From Crossaster papposus (lineage: Eukaryota > Echinodermata > Asteroidea > Velatida > Solasteridae), in contig JBAIAA010000118.1 in the NCBI GenBank assembly GCA_037893245.1, positions 1,240,001-1,304,000 on the forward strand: DNA of 64,000 nucleotides, given 5' to 3'. The notes beneath the pieces are model-generated. The model was not told the DNA's origin. It was given only the letters and a program-made list of their open reading frames with translations, and searched no databases. The position numbers were made by a program, and so were the translations under genes. Numbering within the stretch: position 1 is the stretch's first letter; every line of letters starts with the position of its first letter. Of the stretch, positions 34,210 to 44,285 are shown one piece after another.

Positions 34210-35920
34210 TTTTATGTCACATATCAGTCGGTAGGCCTATTTGTTTTATAACACTTCTAAGATCGTTTTATTTACATAAATATATTTTTGCTTTCGTTTA
34301 AAAAGATCAAATTAGCAAAATTGCAACTACCCATTTTTGTTATTACATTGCTACGAAGTTTTATATTTAATCTGAATGAATTACGTTCAATAAAATTGAT
34401 TTGATTTGATTGCGTTTACAGAAAATTATGCCGGGGTCGACACCAATCGATTATCGCATTGTCTGTATAGAAAGAAAAAAATCAGGCCAGGTGCATCGGT
34501 ACTAATAAACGGTATCGATTTTAATCAACCAAGTACACACACGTATGTACCATTTCAAAGAAGTGAATAGCTGTGTTTTTTGTAGAACAAAATACATGAT
34601 AGCCACACTTGTTTAACCTTTCCTGTAATTTTGATGAAAAATTACAGTTAAATTAGTTGCCTAATGGAAGTACCGGGGGTAATCCTACTTCGATTTATTT
34701 TTATAGATTGGGAAATGAGAATGCAACATTTAAAACAAAATATACCTCACTTGTTATCAAAAACTCATACTTTTATTTCATATTCTACAAGATAATGCTA
34801 ATGGCCAAACTTAATGTTGATATAGGCTTTAGCCAAACACCAATTAGTGCCTAATTAGCCCGTAAAATAAATCCCTTTTTCAATGCACTATTGTAATGCG
34901 TTTTTCGGCTGCGAATATATCTGCCTCTTTAAAACAAAGTGTACCTCACATGTTATTCAAACCTCATAATTATTTGTATTTCATGATCTATACGAGATCA
35001 TGCTTCTGGGCACACTTAATTTTGGTATAGGCTTCAGCCGAACAGTAATCAGTACACTCGCACTCGGTTGGGCTTATTTGCGATGTTCTCGGTGATTCAG
35101 TTTCGTCAATCAACAATTTCAACAATTAATTTCACCACCCCAGATTTTATGAGAACGATAACTGTTGCTTCATTTAATAACACTACAGCTCTCCAACTAA
35201 GTTCTGTATCATTAGATGGATACTAGTAGTTTGTCAGCTTAGATCATTAGGTAAAAGACGGTTTCAGACCGTGTTCATATTTGTTTTCACCTAATATCGC
35301 CCAATAATTCTTTGCGATACCACGCTTGGGTTAAATGTAAGTTTCTAAGGTCGCATGCCAATATTATCAAAACTACATAAAATGTAAACAAAAAAACAAA
35401 GGTTATCACAATTAGCATATAAGAGAATCTTGGTATTTTACAGTGTTTATGTAACAGTTTAGTACACTAACTGCCTTAATGTGCGACTATTGGTTTTTGT
35501 ATTTATAGGGGGCGGGGGTGGGGTGTGAGACCCGGAGTGTATGACCTGAATATCAGTTTCAACAAATTGATTTAAATGGAAGAAAACAAGACAAATTCCA
35601 ATATACTGGTCCCCCTGTTAAGCCCATTGGTAGGACTGACAAAAAATAAGAAAACAAATTGATTTTTTTTTATGAACGAGGTCAGGACTTTTTAGATATT
35701 TCTTATCTACACAGATTATTGCATGAAAGTGATATTGCACAATAAACCATTTGCATTGCACCATGCACTGTGTCATAATACCGAAATCTTTGAGAGATTG
35801 TGTGAAGTCAGGAAGTCAGTATAGCCGAGTAGTAGTCGTGGGTTCAAATCCCACTCCTGTTAGCGTTAGCAGTTTTATATTCCTATAAGGGCATCGTTAT
35901 TTAAATTTAAAACAAACTTT
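34210..35920 (+). repeat. 1.7-kb tandem repeat, unit 2
   Basis: Second copy of the 32533-34209 unit, with small indels such as ACCGGGGGTA at about 34671 and a missing GCAGAT at about 35360. High similarity over the full length indicates a recent tandem duplication. Confidence 0.85.
35807..35862 (+). pseudogene. tRNA-Leu-like remnant in repeat unit 2
   Basis: Same segment as at 34109-34164, with TATAGCCGAGTAGTAG in place of GATTGCTGAGTAGTAG. This version keeps a better A-box-like GCCGAG. It still lacks an anticodon arm. Confidence 0.5.
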
Positions 35921-36240
35921 GTTTATGTCACATGTCAGTCAGTATTTGTTTTATAACACTTCTAAGATCGTTTTATTTACATAAATATATTTTTGCTTTC
36001 GTTTAAAAAGATCAAATTAGCAAAATTGCAACTACCCATTTTTGTTATTACATTGCTCCGAAGTTTTATATTTAATCTGAATGAATTACGTTCAATAAAA
36101 TTATGGGTCGACACCAATCGATTATCGCATTGTCTGTAGCCAACGTAATCAGGCCAGGTGCATCGGTATAATAAACGGTATCGATTTTAATCAACCAAGT
36201 ACACACACGTATGTACCATTTCAAAGAAGTGAATAGTTGA
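35921..36240 (+). repeat. 1.7-kb tandem repeat, partial unit 3
   Basis: Starts TTTATGTCACATGTCAGTCA, follows the first 300 bp of the unit, and stops at GAAGTGAATAGTTGAGTTAG where the next MITE begins. Confidence 0.8.
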
Positions 36241-36246
36241 GTTAGT

Positions 36247-36534
36247 CTTGCATACGCACTGTGGACCTCCGAACAATATAGGTCCACACGATGCGGGAAG
36301 AGGTTACGGTTTGTGGACTTGCACACTTCCACAATCCGTTTTTCAGTTTCCGAAAAAGAGCGCTAGAGGAAAAACGGGTTAGGGTTATATATAGAAAAGA
36401 TAGAAGGGACAGCTGAGAGGCCCATAATCCAAATTTGAGGGTAAATTTGTTTTGGGGAAGCGAGAAAAATGAGTATTTAGTCAAAGTTTGTTAACTACAC
36501 GAAGACAAAGGAATGTCCACAGTGCGTATGTAAG
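36247..36534. mobile_element. MITE with CTTGCATACGCACTGTGGAC ends
   Basis: CTTGCATACGCACTGTGGAC (36247) is mirrored by GTCCACAGTGCGTATGTAAG (ends 36534) with one mismatch. The element is 288 bp and non-coding. It lies exactly between the partial 1.7-kb unit and the minisatellite. Confidence 0.75.
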
Positions 36535-36540
36535 GTAAAG

Positions 36541-37075
36541 CGTGGAGTGATTTTGTGTGTTTTATTGTGTAAAGTTGGTTACTCACTAGTGATGGGTTAT
36601 CTGTAGCACGTCGCTGGGTGATTTTATGTGTTTTATTTTGTAAAGTTGGTTACTCACAAGTGATGGGTTATCTGTAGCACGTCGCTGGGTGATTTTATAT
36701 GTTTTATTGTGTAAAGTTGGTTACTCACTAGTGATGGGTTATCTGTAGCACGTCGCTGGGTGATTTTATGTGTTTTATTTTGTAAAGTTGGTTACTCACA
36801 AGTGATGGGTTATCTGTAGCACGTCGCTGGGTGATTTTATATGTTTTATTGTGTAAAGTTGGTTACTCACTAGTGATGGGTTATCTGTAGCACGTCGATG
36901 GGTGATTTTATGTGTTTTATTGTGTAAAGTTGGTTACTCACTAGTGATGGGTTATCTGTCCGTCGCTGGGTGATTTTATATGTTTTATTGTGTAAAGTTG
37001 GTTACTTACTAGTGATGGGTTATCTGTAGCAGGTCGCTGGGTGGTTTTATGTGTTTTATTGTATAAAGTGGATTA
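36541..37075 (+). repeat. 71-bp minisatellite with 142-bp higher-order pattern (unit 1)
   Basis: Period 71 bp: AAAGTTGGTTACTCAC recurs at 36571, 36642, 36713, 36784, 36855 and 36926. Copies alternate between TATTGTGTAAAG..CACTAG and TATTTTGTAAAG..CACAAG forms over the first four to five units, giving a 142-bp dimer. Each unit contains GGGTTATCTGTAGCACGTCG. The last copies are degenerate. Confidence 0.9.
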
Positions 37076-37515
37076 TCAAATACTGATGGTTAATAATATA
37101 TGTACCACGTCATTGTGTGATGGGTTATATGACTTATCGTGTAGGGTGATTGTATATATTTTTTTTATTGAGTGAAGTAGATTACCCACTAACGGATGGG
37201 TATTAACCAGTAATATATCGTTGGGCAAAACAAAAACGTTCATTGCTATTTTACGCAGTAGCTTAAAATAATAAAGACCTCTAACATTTGGGAAACCTAC
37301 ACCGGTTAACCAGAAACATTGGTTAATCATGTTAACTAATAATGATTGGATTAACAATTATTACTTATTGGGTTAACACATATATAGGAAACATAACCTG
37401 TTCAGTAATAACGAGTTTACACAATATGTTGGTTAATAAATGTATAGTATTATGTTGGGCAGTATAAACAATTGTAAACAGTTAAACACCAACAAAGTTT
37501 AAAGTTTTGATTTGA
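37076..37515 (+). repeat. Segmental-duplication block matching 51020-51447
   Basis: ATACTGATGGTTAATAAT, ATATATCGTTGGGCAAAACA and TTGGTTAATCATGTTAACTA occur in the same order in unit 2. After AACAAAGTTTAAAGTTTTGA the two units part: unit 1 continues into the spliced gene and unit 2 into the 209-bp repeat. Confidence 0.8.
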
Positions 37516-37900
37516 TGTACATGTCAATACCGCAAATGGAGGGCTTTTATGTAAGTACACACTCACATACTGAGGACACCTTGCAAACCGAGCGCGTCCT
37601 CGGTATGAAATATTGTGAAAAATGGCACTTTCGTGGCCGTTTTTGACTGTTGGTTAAATATCAAAGCGTTTGGGAGGAGTCCTCGGTTGACGCATAAGAC
37701 CTGACGTGAGGCATTATGCACATTTTTTACCCCGTCAAAAAAACCGCAAACGGGATTACCCTGAATGGCATAGCGCCCTCCGTTGGTTGCGCGTGTGACA
37801 ACGACGTAAATGTATACATGTACATTACATGTGTACATTACATGTCTCTAATTAAACTAGCCCAGACATGTCTTAACTATTATAACGTTGTTTTGGCCTA
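37516..37900. other. Probable promoter-proximal region of the Tudor-like gene
   Basis: Present only in unit 1. It is CpG-richer near 37580-37810 than its surroundings. I see no TATA box. Its role is inferred only from its place before the predicted first exon. Confidence 0.3.
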
Positions 37901-37929
37901 AGTGCATATTGTAGTTTATGCGAAGACGT

Positions 37930-37974
37930 GGTCATTTGCAGCTAGCTAGGTGTACCATGGAGCTGGAATAAATG
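37930..37974 (+). other. Possible 5' UTR exon of the Tudor-like gene
   Basis: The segment ends AATG|GTAAGTAG, a strong donor at 37975. It contains a five-codon upstream frame, ATGGAGCTGGAATAA. The acceptor GTTGTGTAG at 38347 could receive it. The 5' boundary is unknown, and this exon is a prediction from splice signals only. Confidence 0.4.
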
Positions 37975-38347
37975 GTAAGTAGAGCAATTGTATTTGGAAG
38001 CTTGCATGTTACTCGCTATGACTGAGTATGAATGTAGCAGAGTATGACATATATGACATGCTAATTTACGTTGTAATGTAATTTGTAGTCATGGCCTCGA
38101 TCTCTCACTCTAGTCTATAGGATGATATGGGAAGTGAATATGCCTAATTTCAGAATAATATAGAAGTTATAACCAAATTTAACTGCTTTATTTTGCCAAC
38201 GCAAGCATGAGTTGTTGAGCACCGTGCGAACAAGAAATAGTTAATTGTAGTTATTGTATAAATAATAAAACAAATAAGTAGCCACAATTATTAATATTTA
38301 ATTGTATTATCAGTTTAATGGTATATTGTTGTTGTATTGTTGTGTAG

Positions 38348-38508
38348 TCTAGGTGTGGCTGACAGAACTACCATAACAAACATGAAACGAAGTAGTCGTC
38401 TTGATGGAACCTTGACAAATCACCAGCATCATGAAGGGGAGAACGTAATCGCACTGTGGCCTCCAGATTCATCATGGTATCCTGCCGTAATAATCTCCTT
38501 CACCAAAG
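38348..38508 (+). CDS. Tudor-like gene, exon with start codon (coding 38382-38508)
   Basis: First coding exon of a five- or six-exon gene. The ATG at 38382 starts a frame with basic residues (MKRSSR) and then the first half of a Tudor-like barrel: EGENVIALWPPDSSWYPAVI. The exon ends CACCAAAG|GTAAGTG, an excellent donor, in phase 1. The next exon completes the barrel in frame. Tudor-type domains with the pattern 'V.A.W..D..WYPA.I...Y.V.Y.DG' bind methylated lysine or arginine in chromatin proteins; I infer a nuclear, chromatin-linked role. The open frame continues into the intron, which is why an unspliced reading would miss the domain. Confidence 0.65.
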
Positions 38509-38639
38509 GTAAGTGCGGAGCCTCTAAAAGGACATATGACGAAAACAAATGGAATGCCCTCGTAATTTGTGGGTTCACGTTAACCTTGCGTCAAAACCGT
38601 GCTGTAAAACATATTTACTTAACCAATTTCGAACAATTG

Positions 38640-38820
38640 CACAAAATGATTTCGAGCGCAGGAAATTATTTCAAGCGCACAAAAAATAAATTATTTCGAG
38701 CACACAAATTATTTCGAGCTCATGAAAATTTTTTTTTCGAGCGCACGGGAAATGATTTCGTGGGCACGAAATGATTTCATGGGCACGAAATGATTTCGTG
38801 GGCAAGAAATACAAAACTAA
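38640..38820 (+). repeat. Short tandem repeat in intron 1 of the Tudor-like gene
   Basis: Units of about 18-19 bp, first ATTATTTCGAGCGCACAAA, then ATGATTTCGTGGGCACGAA. Purely intronic by the model above. Confidence 0.75.
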
Positions 38821-39134
38821 ATTTATTTTGTCACGGTGATTACTATTCGTCATATGTCCCATTAGGGGTTCCGTAGGTAAGAAATGTAATCCATAATGTA
38901 GAATCCCATTTGTCACACATAAATTAAGACAGCTGTATACCCTCTTACATCCCCCATGACATGTACCACATGTAAATAAACAATGCCATTTTTCCTAAAC
39001 TTGATTCCTCCCCCCCCCTTCAGAACCAAAAATATATATGATCTGTAAACAACAAATACTTTTCAACATTCCACTCCCAATTGCATGTAATCCCTTTAAA
39101 GTTTAATTAGTTGAATTTGTGGCTTTCTTATCAG

Positions 39135-39190
39135 GAAAGTACTGCGTCCGGTACACTGATGGTGTGACACGCTGCCTATTTGAGCACCAG
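39135..39190 (+). CDS. Tudor-like gene, coding exon 2
   Basis: A 56-nt exon between the acceptor GCTTTCTTATCAG and the donor CAG|GTGAGA. Joined in phase 1 to the previous exon, it reads KYCVRYTDGVTRCLFEHQ, the second half of the Tudor-like barrel with its typical Y-V-Y-DG strand. It ends in phase 0. Confidence 0.7.
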
Positions 39191-39594
39191 GTGAGAAAAT
39201 TACCACAGAATGCATTAATTAACAACAGACAGGTTAGGAAGAATACAAATGAAATGCGTAATTCTTCCAAATAGGCACTTGGGGAGACAAACTAGCGTAA
39301 GTTTTTAGGTAATAAGGAGACAGTGGCACTTAGGGAGACATTTTAGTGTCTCCCTAAGTGCCTTAGAAGTCTTAGAAGTCATATAATGAATGCACATGAC
39401 ACAAATTCTCATTTGAATTACATATCTTTTTATGAAGAGGATAAATACCGGTATGTCGTCAGTTAAGTTGCACATCAAGGGCGAATGTTGTTGCTTGTGA
39501 TGGTGTTAAAATGGATAGTATATTTTAGAGATAACCCAAAGAAATTGTTATTTGTTTAAAATTAAATGTGATTTTGATTTGATTTCTATGCCAG

Positions 39595-39723
39595 GTGGCC
39601 CATCCGATTTTCTTGAGTCCGCACTTAAATGGTTCAGACAGTCTACAAAGCAGTTCCAGTTGGGATGATGGCCCACAGGCTGATTCTGGTACAGGACCTG
39701 CCGTTAGCCCTCCTCCATATGAG
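39595..39723 (+). CDS. Tudor-like gene, coding exon 3, copy a
   Basis: A 129-nt exon, phase 0 at both ends, between the acceptor TTTCTATGCCAG and the donor GAG|GTAATT. It encodes VAHPIFLSPHLNG followed by a Ser-rich and acidic stretch and SPPPYE, likely a flexible linker after the Tudor-like domain. Because it is symmetrical in phase, it can be included, skipped or repeated without a frameshift. Copies follow at 40271 and 40938. Confidence 0.65.
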
Positions 39724-40270
39724 GTAATTTACACACACTCAACTTGTTTTCAGAACCCAAATATTCACTCTGGGTGCCCAGAAGCCAGAAACAAATTTAT
39801 AAATCAAGTGTTTTTTGCAAGCACCCCCCCCCCCTTCACCCCCCCCCCCCCCACACCCACCCCTCCCACCCCTCCCCACTCCCCCTCCTCCCCACTCCCT
39901 CTCCTTCAGAGGGGCAACTAGTCCGAGGCAATTAGGCATATGCGTCTACCCCTAAAGAAAATAACAGTGGTGTTTGGGTTTTTTCCACTCGTTCTAAATC
40001 ATAAACGTTTTCTGCATCCGGCAACATAGAAAGTAGTAAGATTTTGATTCATTAGTGAACTTGTTTTCTGAACCCTATCAAATATTCACTCTGGGTGCCC
40101 AGAAGCCAGAAACAAATTTGTAAATAAAGTGTTTTTTGCAAGCACCATCCCCCCCCCTTCACCCCCCCCCCCCCCCCCCCCCCACCCCTCCCCTCGCCCT
40201 CCCACCCCTCCCCAAAGAAATTGTTATTTGTTTAAAATTAAATGTGATTTTGATCTTATTTCTATGCCAG

Positions 40271-40399
40271 GTGGCCCATCCGATTTTCTTGAGTCCGCAC
40301 TTAAATGGTTCAGACAGTCTACAAAGCAGTTCCAGTTGGGATGATGGCCCACAGGCTGATTCTGGTACAGGACCTGCCGTTTGCCCTCCTCCATATGAG
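40271..40399 (+). CDS. Tudor-like gene, coding exon 3, copy b
   Basis: Nearly identical to copy a over all 129 nt; the visible coding change is the last-third AVCPPP in place of AVSPPP. Acceptor CCAG and donor GAG|GTAATT are intact, phase 0-0. If spliced in together with copy a, the linker grows by 43 residues. Use in mRNA is not shown by sequence alone. Confidence 0.55.
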
Positions 40400-40937
40400 G
40401 TAATTCACACACACTCAACTTGTTTTCAGAACCCAAATATTCACTCTGGGTGCCCAGAAGCCAGAAACAAATTTATAAATCAAGTGTTTTTTGCAAGCAC
40501 CCCCCCCCTTCACCCCCCCCCCCCCCCACACCCACCCCTCCCACTCCCTCTCCTTCAGAGGGGCAACTAGTCCGAGGCAATTAGGCATATGCGTCTACCC
40601 CTAAAGAAAATAACAGTGGTGTTTGGGTTTTTTTCCACTCGTTCTAAATCATAAACGTTTTCTGCATCCGGCAACATAGAAAGTAGTAAGATTTTGATTC
40701 ATTAGTGAACTTGTTTTCTGAAACCTATCAAATATTCACTCTGGGTGCCCAGAAGCCAGAAACAAATTTGTAAATAAAGTGTTTTTTGCAAGCACCATCC
40801 CCCCCCCCTTCACCCCCCGCCCACCCACCCCCCCCCCCCCCCCCCCCCCCACCCCTCCCCTCGCCCTCCCACCCCTCCCCAAAGAAATTGTTATTTGTTT
40901 AAAATTAAATGTGATTTTGATTTGATTTCTATGCCAG

Positions 40938-40992
40938 GTGGCCCATCCGATTTTCTTGAGTCCGCACTTAAATGGTTCAGACAGTCTATAAG
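40938..40992 (+). pseudogene. Tudor-like gene, exon 3 copy c, broken
   Basis: Keeps the acceptor and the first 17 codons of exon 3, then reads TAA at 40989-40991 where copies a and b have CTACAAAGC. The rest of the exon and its donor are gone. It is either never spliced in or ends the protein early. Confidence 0.65.
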
Positions 40993-41072
40993 GTAGCTCC
41001 ACATGCATACGGACCGTGCATATATTGTTATATTATGGCTATTATGTGCGAAGTGATCTCTGGCGTCACCAG

Positions 41073-41149
41073 TGCCCACTGAAACCTGCACTCCCTGCAT
41101 ACTCGCATGGTAGCACTACCACAACTCCTCCAAGTTCAAGTTCGGAAAT
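41073..41149 (+). CDS. Tudor-like gene, coding exon 4
   Basis: A 77-nt exon, phase 0 in and phase 2 out, between GTCACCAG and the donor AAT|GTATGT. It encodes CPLKPALPAYSHG followed by Thr-, Pro- and Ser-rich residues, continuing the linker. The phases agree with exon 3 and with the next exon, which is the main support. The donor is weaker than the others. Confidence 0.5.
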
Positions 41150-41424
41150 GTATGTCAGCAGCGCGCAAGGCCGGAAATGCGTGGGTGTGCTTCCCGGCAC
41201 TATCAGCCTGAACCCGCTTCGGATCGAGTTTCGTTACAAATAATCCCGCCCGTGGGCTCGGCGATGTTAAAATAATCCCGGCGCAAACTGGTTAAGTCGG
41301 GCTGTCTTTAAAAAAACAATTGTCTGTCTGTCCATTTGTTTGTTCATCTGGCTATCGGGCTGTCTGAATTAAAAGTGCCTAAATATCTGTGTTTTATATC
41401 GACTTGTTTCCTATTTGACATTAG

Positions 41425-41767
41425 GTACTCGACAGGCTCCTATCAGTGTTCCATCTGGAAGTCTGGCATCTCTGAACAACTCGAGACGAGTGAAACGTCG
41501 TCCCGTCGTCCCTGGACTGCCGAGGAGAAGGGAGACGTTACGAAGGGTTTGCAGAAATTCTTTCTGCTGAAGAAGCTTCCTGGCAAACGAGACACTGCAG
41601 ACACGAAGCTGGAGGAACATCAAAGACTTTTGTCGGAACAAAATGAAGCTTCATCAAAGCTAAGCAGGGTGTTTCGTCAGTTCACATACATGTACGGATG
41701 CGTCAGAGTACTTGACTATTTAGAATTTGCAATCGCAATGATGACTTTAGAATGCACATCAATATGA
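41425..41767 (+). CDS. Tudor-like gene, last predicted exon with 'RPWT-EEK' region
   Basis: Acceptor TTTCCTATTTGACATTAG, entered in phase 2 and open to TGA at 41765-41767. It encodes RRPWTAEEKGDVTKGLQKFF, soon followed by LKKLPGKRD and a charged helical stretch. The pattern 'RPWT.EEK..V...F..F...K.VPGK.D' is one I associate with the C-termini of many uncharacterised fish and invertebrate proteins; this is from memory and needs a search. With exons 1, 2, 3a, 4 and this one the protein would be 243 residues, and 286 with 3b; both sums divide by three. No AATAAA is evident just downstream, so the true 3' end may lie in another exon. Confidence 0.55.
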
Positions 41768-41887
41768 AACCAATGGACAACCAGCATTTTAGTGTCGTGT
41801 CCTCACTTTGATAGGTGTAATTCACACACACTCAAGTGTCCTCCATTGGTAGAATGACAAGTATGCCCTCAGTGTGGTAGTGTCTAC

Positions 41888-42515
41888 ATGCGTTTGTATT
41901 GACCGGCAATCGTGGTCGTCGGACAAAAGAATTGGGAGTCAAACAATGGGTCCACGATTGACACAACGTCCACGATCTTTTCCCGTGTACAAATCCTATG
42001 GCGATCATCAAAAAACGTTAGAGTATAAACAAAAGAGGGAAGACGGTCGGACAATACCCCGTCCACGATCGAAGGCCTTTACACACTTGTGTGCGTGTGC
42101 GTTTGTATTGACCGGCAATCGTGGTCGTCGGACAAAAGAATTGGGAGTCAAACAATGGGTCCACGATTGACAAAACGTCCACGATCTTTTCCCGTGTACA
42201 AATCCTATGGCGATCATCAAAAAACGTTAGAGTATAAACAAAAGAGGGAAGACGGTCGGACAATACCCCGTCCACGATCGAAGGCCTTTACACACTTGTG
42301 TGTGTGCGTATGTAAACACCTTCCATCGTGGACGTCGGACAAAATAATTTCGGGGCAAACAATGGGTTCACGATTGACAGAAGGTCCACGATTCCAAATC
42401 GTGTACAAATCCTATGGAGGTCTTCGGAAAACGTTAGAGTACCAACAAAAGAGGGATAACGGTCAGACAATGCCCCGTCCACAGTCGAAGGTGTTTACAC
42501 ACTTGTGTTTTGGTG
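41888..42515 (+). repeat. 209-bp tandem repeat, about three copies
   Basis: GACCGGCAATCGTGGTCGTC at 41901 recurs at 42110, and a diverged third copy starts near 42313 (CCATCGTGGACGTCGGAC). Each has AACAATGGGTCCACGATTGA and GTGTACAAATCCTATGGCGA. Since 209 is not a multiple of three, the frames across it shift each unit, so the 98- and 157-codon frames are not genes. A related partial copy lies at 51450-51770. Confidence 0.85.
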
Positions 42516-42954
42516 CTTTTTTAGTGTGGCACCCTAAAAATAGTTTTTTTTTTTCAAATTGAATTGTTATTGTGTAGCATTGTATTTATTATGAGCTTTC
42601 AAATGAGACATCTCACTTGAGCATTGTTGGTTACAATCCGTGTACGTGCATGTAGCGGTAAACCACAACGCCTGAAGTCGACCATTTGGTTATAAACAAA
42701 TAGAGGTTTGCTAATAATAAACCGAGGTCTTCGATTAACCTCGAGAACTGTAAAGCATGTTTTTCACGTTTTTTGTTTCAACAAAACGCCGTTTTCACGC
42801 CTCCCGTCCTCACAGTATGTGAGGTGACAAAGGTTTGCACAAATAAAAATACAAAAAATAAATACGACCCCGTCCATTTTTAATTTTGAACAAACATTGA
42901 ATTGTATACGGAGTTTTATTGCAACATGGACTGCGTTTACAAGACAGCAATAAA
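42516..42954. other. Unique DNA, no gene recognised
   Basis: No coding or repeat feature is supported. Confidence 0.35.
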
Positions 42955-43260
42955 CAAAATCCGGGCTGTACATTATTCCTCCAAATACAATGGTCTCAAA
43001 ACACCGATTGCGTATACTACGGAGTAACTACGGAGACGTTCACAAATCACCGCTAATAAAGGATTTGTTTGGTCAAGTTGCGTTCATCTGAAAGATAATA
43101 ATATCCAACAAACAGGCCCATGTACAGGAGACAAACTGGGGGGTGGCTTCGGGTATAGGAGACCCTAACGTCCTGGTGGAGGGTTTGGAGAGTCTGTCTG
43201 CTGCAACTTTGAGGGGGGGGGGGGGGGTGTAGCACACTCAGGTGCTGCTGTAAAAAGCAA
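42955..43260 (+). repeat. Segmental-duplication block matching 51771-52150
   Basis: AAAATCCGGGCTGTACATTA, ACGGAGTAACTACGGAGACG and GGCTTCGGGTATAGGAGACC recur in unit 2 in the same order. A poly-G run lies at 43213-43227. Confidence 0.75.
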
Positions 43261-43718
43261 GGAGTCATTTGTATTTCTGCTTGCGGCAACTGTCATGGTA
43301 ACTTTTGCCAGAACATCAACCAGCCAGATGACGAGAGAAGTGAGGGAGATGCCGGGGAGTAGAATGAGTAGAGTGAACTAGAGAACTGACTACCCAAGGT
43401 TTAAATTGAGATACATTTCTATTTAATATATTTGTTATGGCCAGGGAGTCATTTGTACTCAAAACTATTTTTTAGAATCGAATGAACAGAAAGAAAAAAA
43501 AAGAAAAAAAAAAAAAAAAAAACTAGTTAGACAATTTACAAGCTAATATTTGCAAATTGTTATTTTTCCAATGTTTCGCCCAAGCCATCCGGGTACCCAA
43601 CTTTGATTGGCTGCTATAATGTTTCACAAGGTTTGGGATGGAACAAATTCAGAGGTGTTAGTAGACAGTTGGATTTTAAGCAAGATAGTAATACAAATAT
43701 ACTTAGCAGGGCAATGAA
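43261..43718. other. Unique DNA with poly-A tract
   Basis: An A-rich run lies at about 43490-43522. Otherwise I see nothing. Confidence 0.4.
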
Positions 43719-44160
43719 CAATGTTTTTGTGGTTTCTTCCCTATATTTATTATACAATTCCTGGCCAAACTATGACTTTATCAACAATTTTTTCCATTTT
43801 GGCGACATTTTGGACGGCATTTTGGCCACCATCTTAGATATAAAGCAAGATAATAAAACATATATGCTGAGCAAGGGTTCACAATTGTCCAAGAACAATG
43901 TTTTTGTGGTTTCTTCCCCATATTAATTATTACATTTCTGGCCAAACTGACTTTATCCACATTTTTTCCATTTTGACGGCCATTTTGGCCGCCATCTTGG
44001 ATTTGAAGCAAGAAAATAACGCTTGGAAAGAGTTTACAATGGCCCTAGAACAATATATTGTGGATTTATCTCCATATTAATGGTTATTTTTGGTCAATAA
44101 ATGATTTTTTTTAAATATTCCAATTTTGACGACCATTTTGGACGCCATTTTGAATTATGA
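43719..44160 (+). repeat. Tandem repeat of about 155-180 bp, three diverged copies
   Basis: ATGTTTTTGTGGTTTCTTCC at 43719 and 43898, and ATATTGTGGATTTATCTCC near 44053. Each is followed by a GGCCAAACT- or GGTCAATAA-like word, then TTTTTTCCATTTTG and GGCGCCATTTTGG-like words. It is non-coding. Confidence 0.7.
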
Positions 44161-44285
44161 CTTTTCCCCAAGGATTTAGGAATGAATAAATTGAGAGGTG
44201 TTTCTAGACACCCACCTGAACACATTGTGAAGAAAGCTATTGGTAAGCAATTTTTTCACAGATTTTTCAAATAAATTATATAATG

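Larger units (their letters stand above)
39541..40995 (+). repeat. 670-bp tandem triplication containing exon 3 and poly-C tracts
   Basis: AAAGAAATTGTTATTTGTTT, followed by the acceptor and exon 3, recurs at about 39538, 40213 and 40880, spaced 676 and 667 bp. Each unit also contains two copies of CTCTGGGTGCCCAGAAGCCA with a long C-rich tract after GCAAGCACC. The C tracts produce proline/histidine-rich false frames. Tract lengths are probably unstable. Confidence 0.85.

Noticed and set aside
39595-40570. Long Pro/His-rich frames running past exon 3 copies
   Set aside because: The tail is the translation of intronic poly-C tracts. Only the 129-nt part between good splice sites is coding in the model.
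41874-42562. 98- and 157-codon frames with internally repeated peptides
   Set aside because: The DNA repeat unit is 209 bp, not a multiple of three, so successive units are read in different frames; it has relatives that are clearly non-coding.
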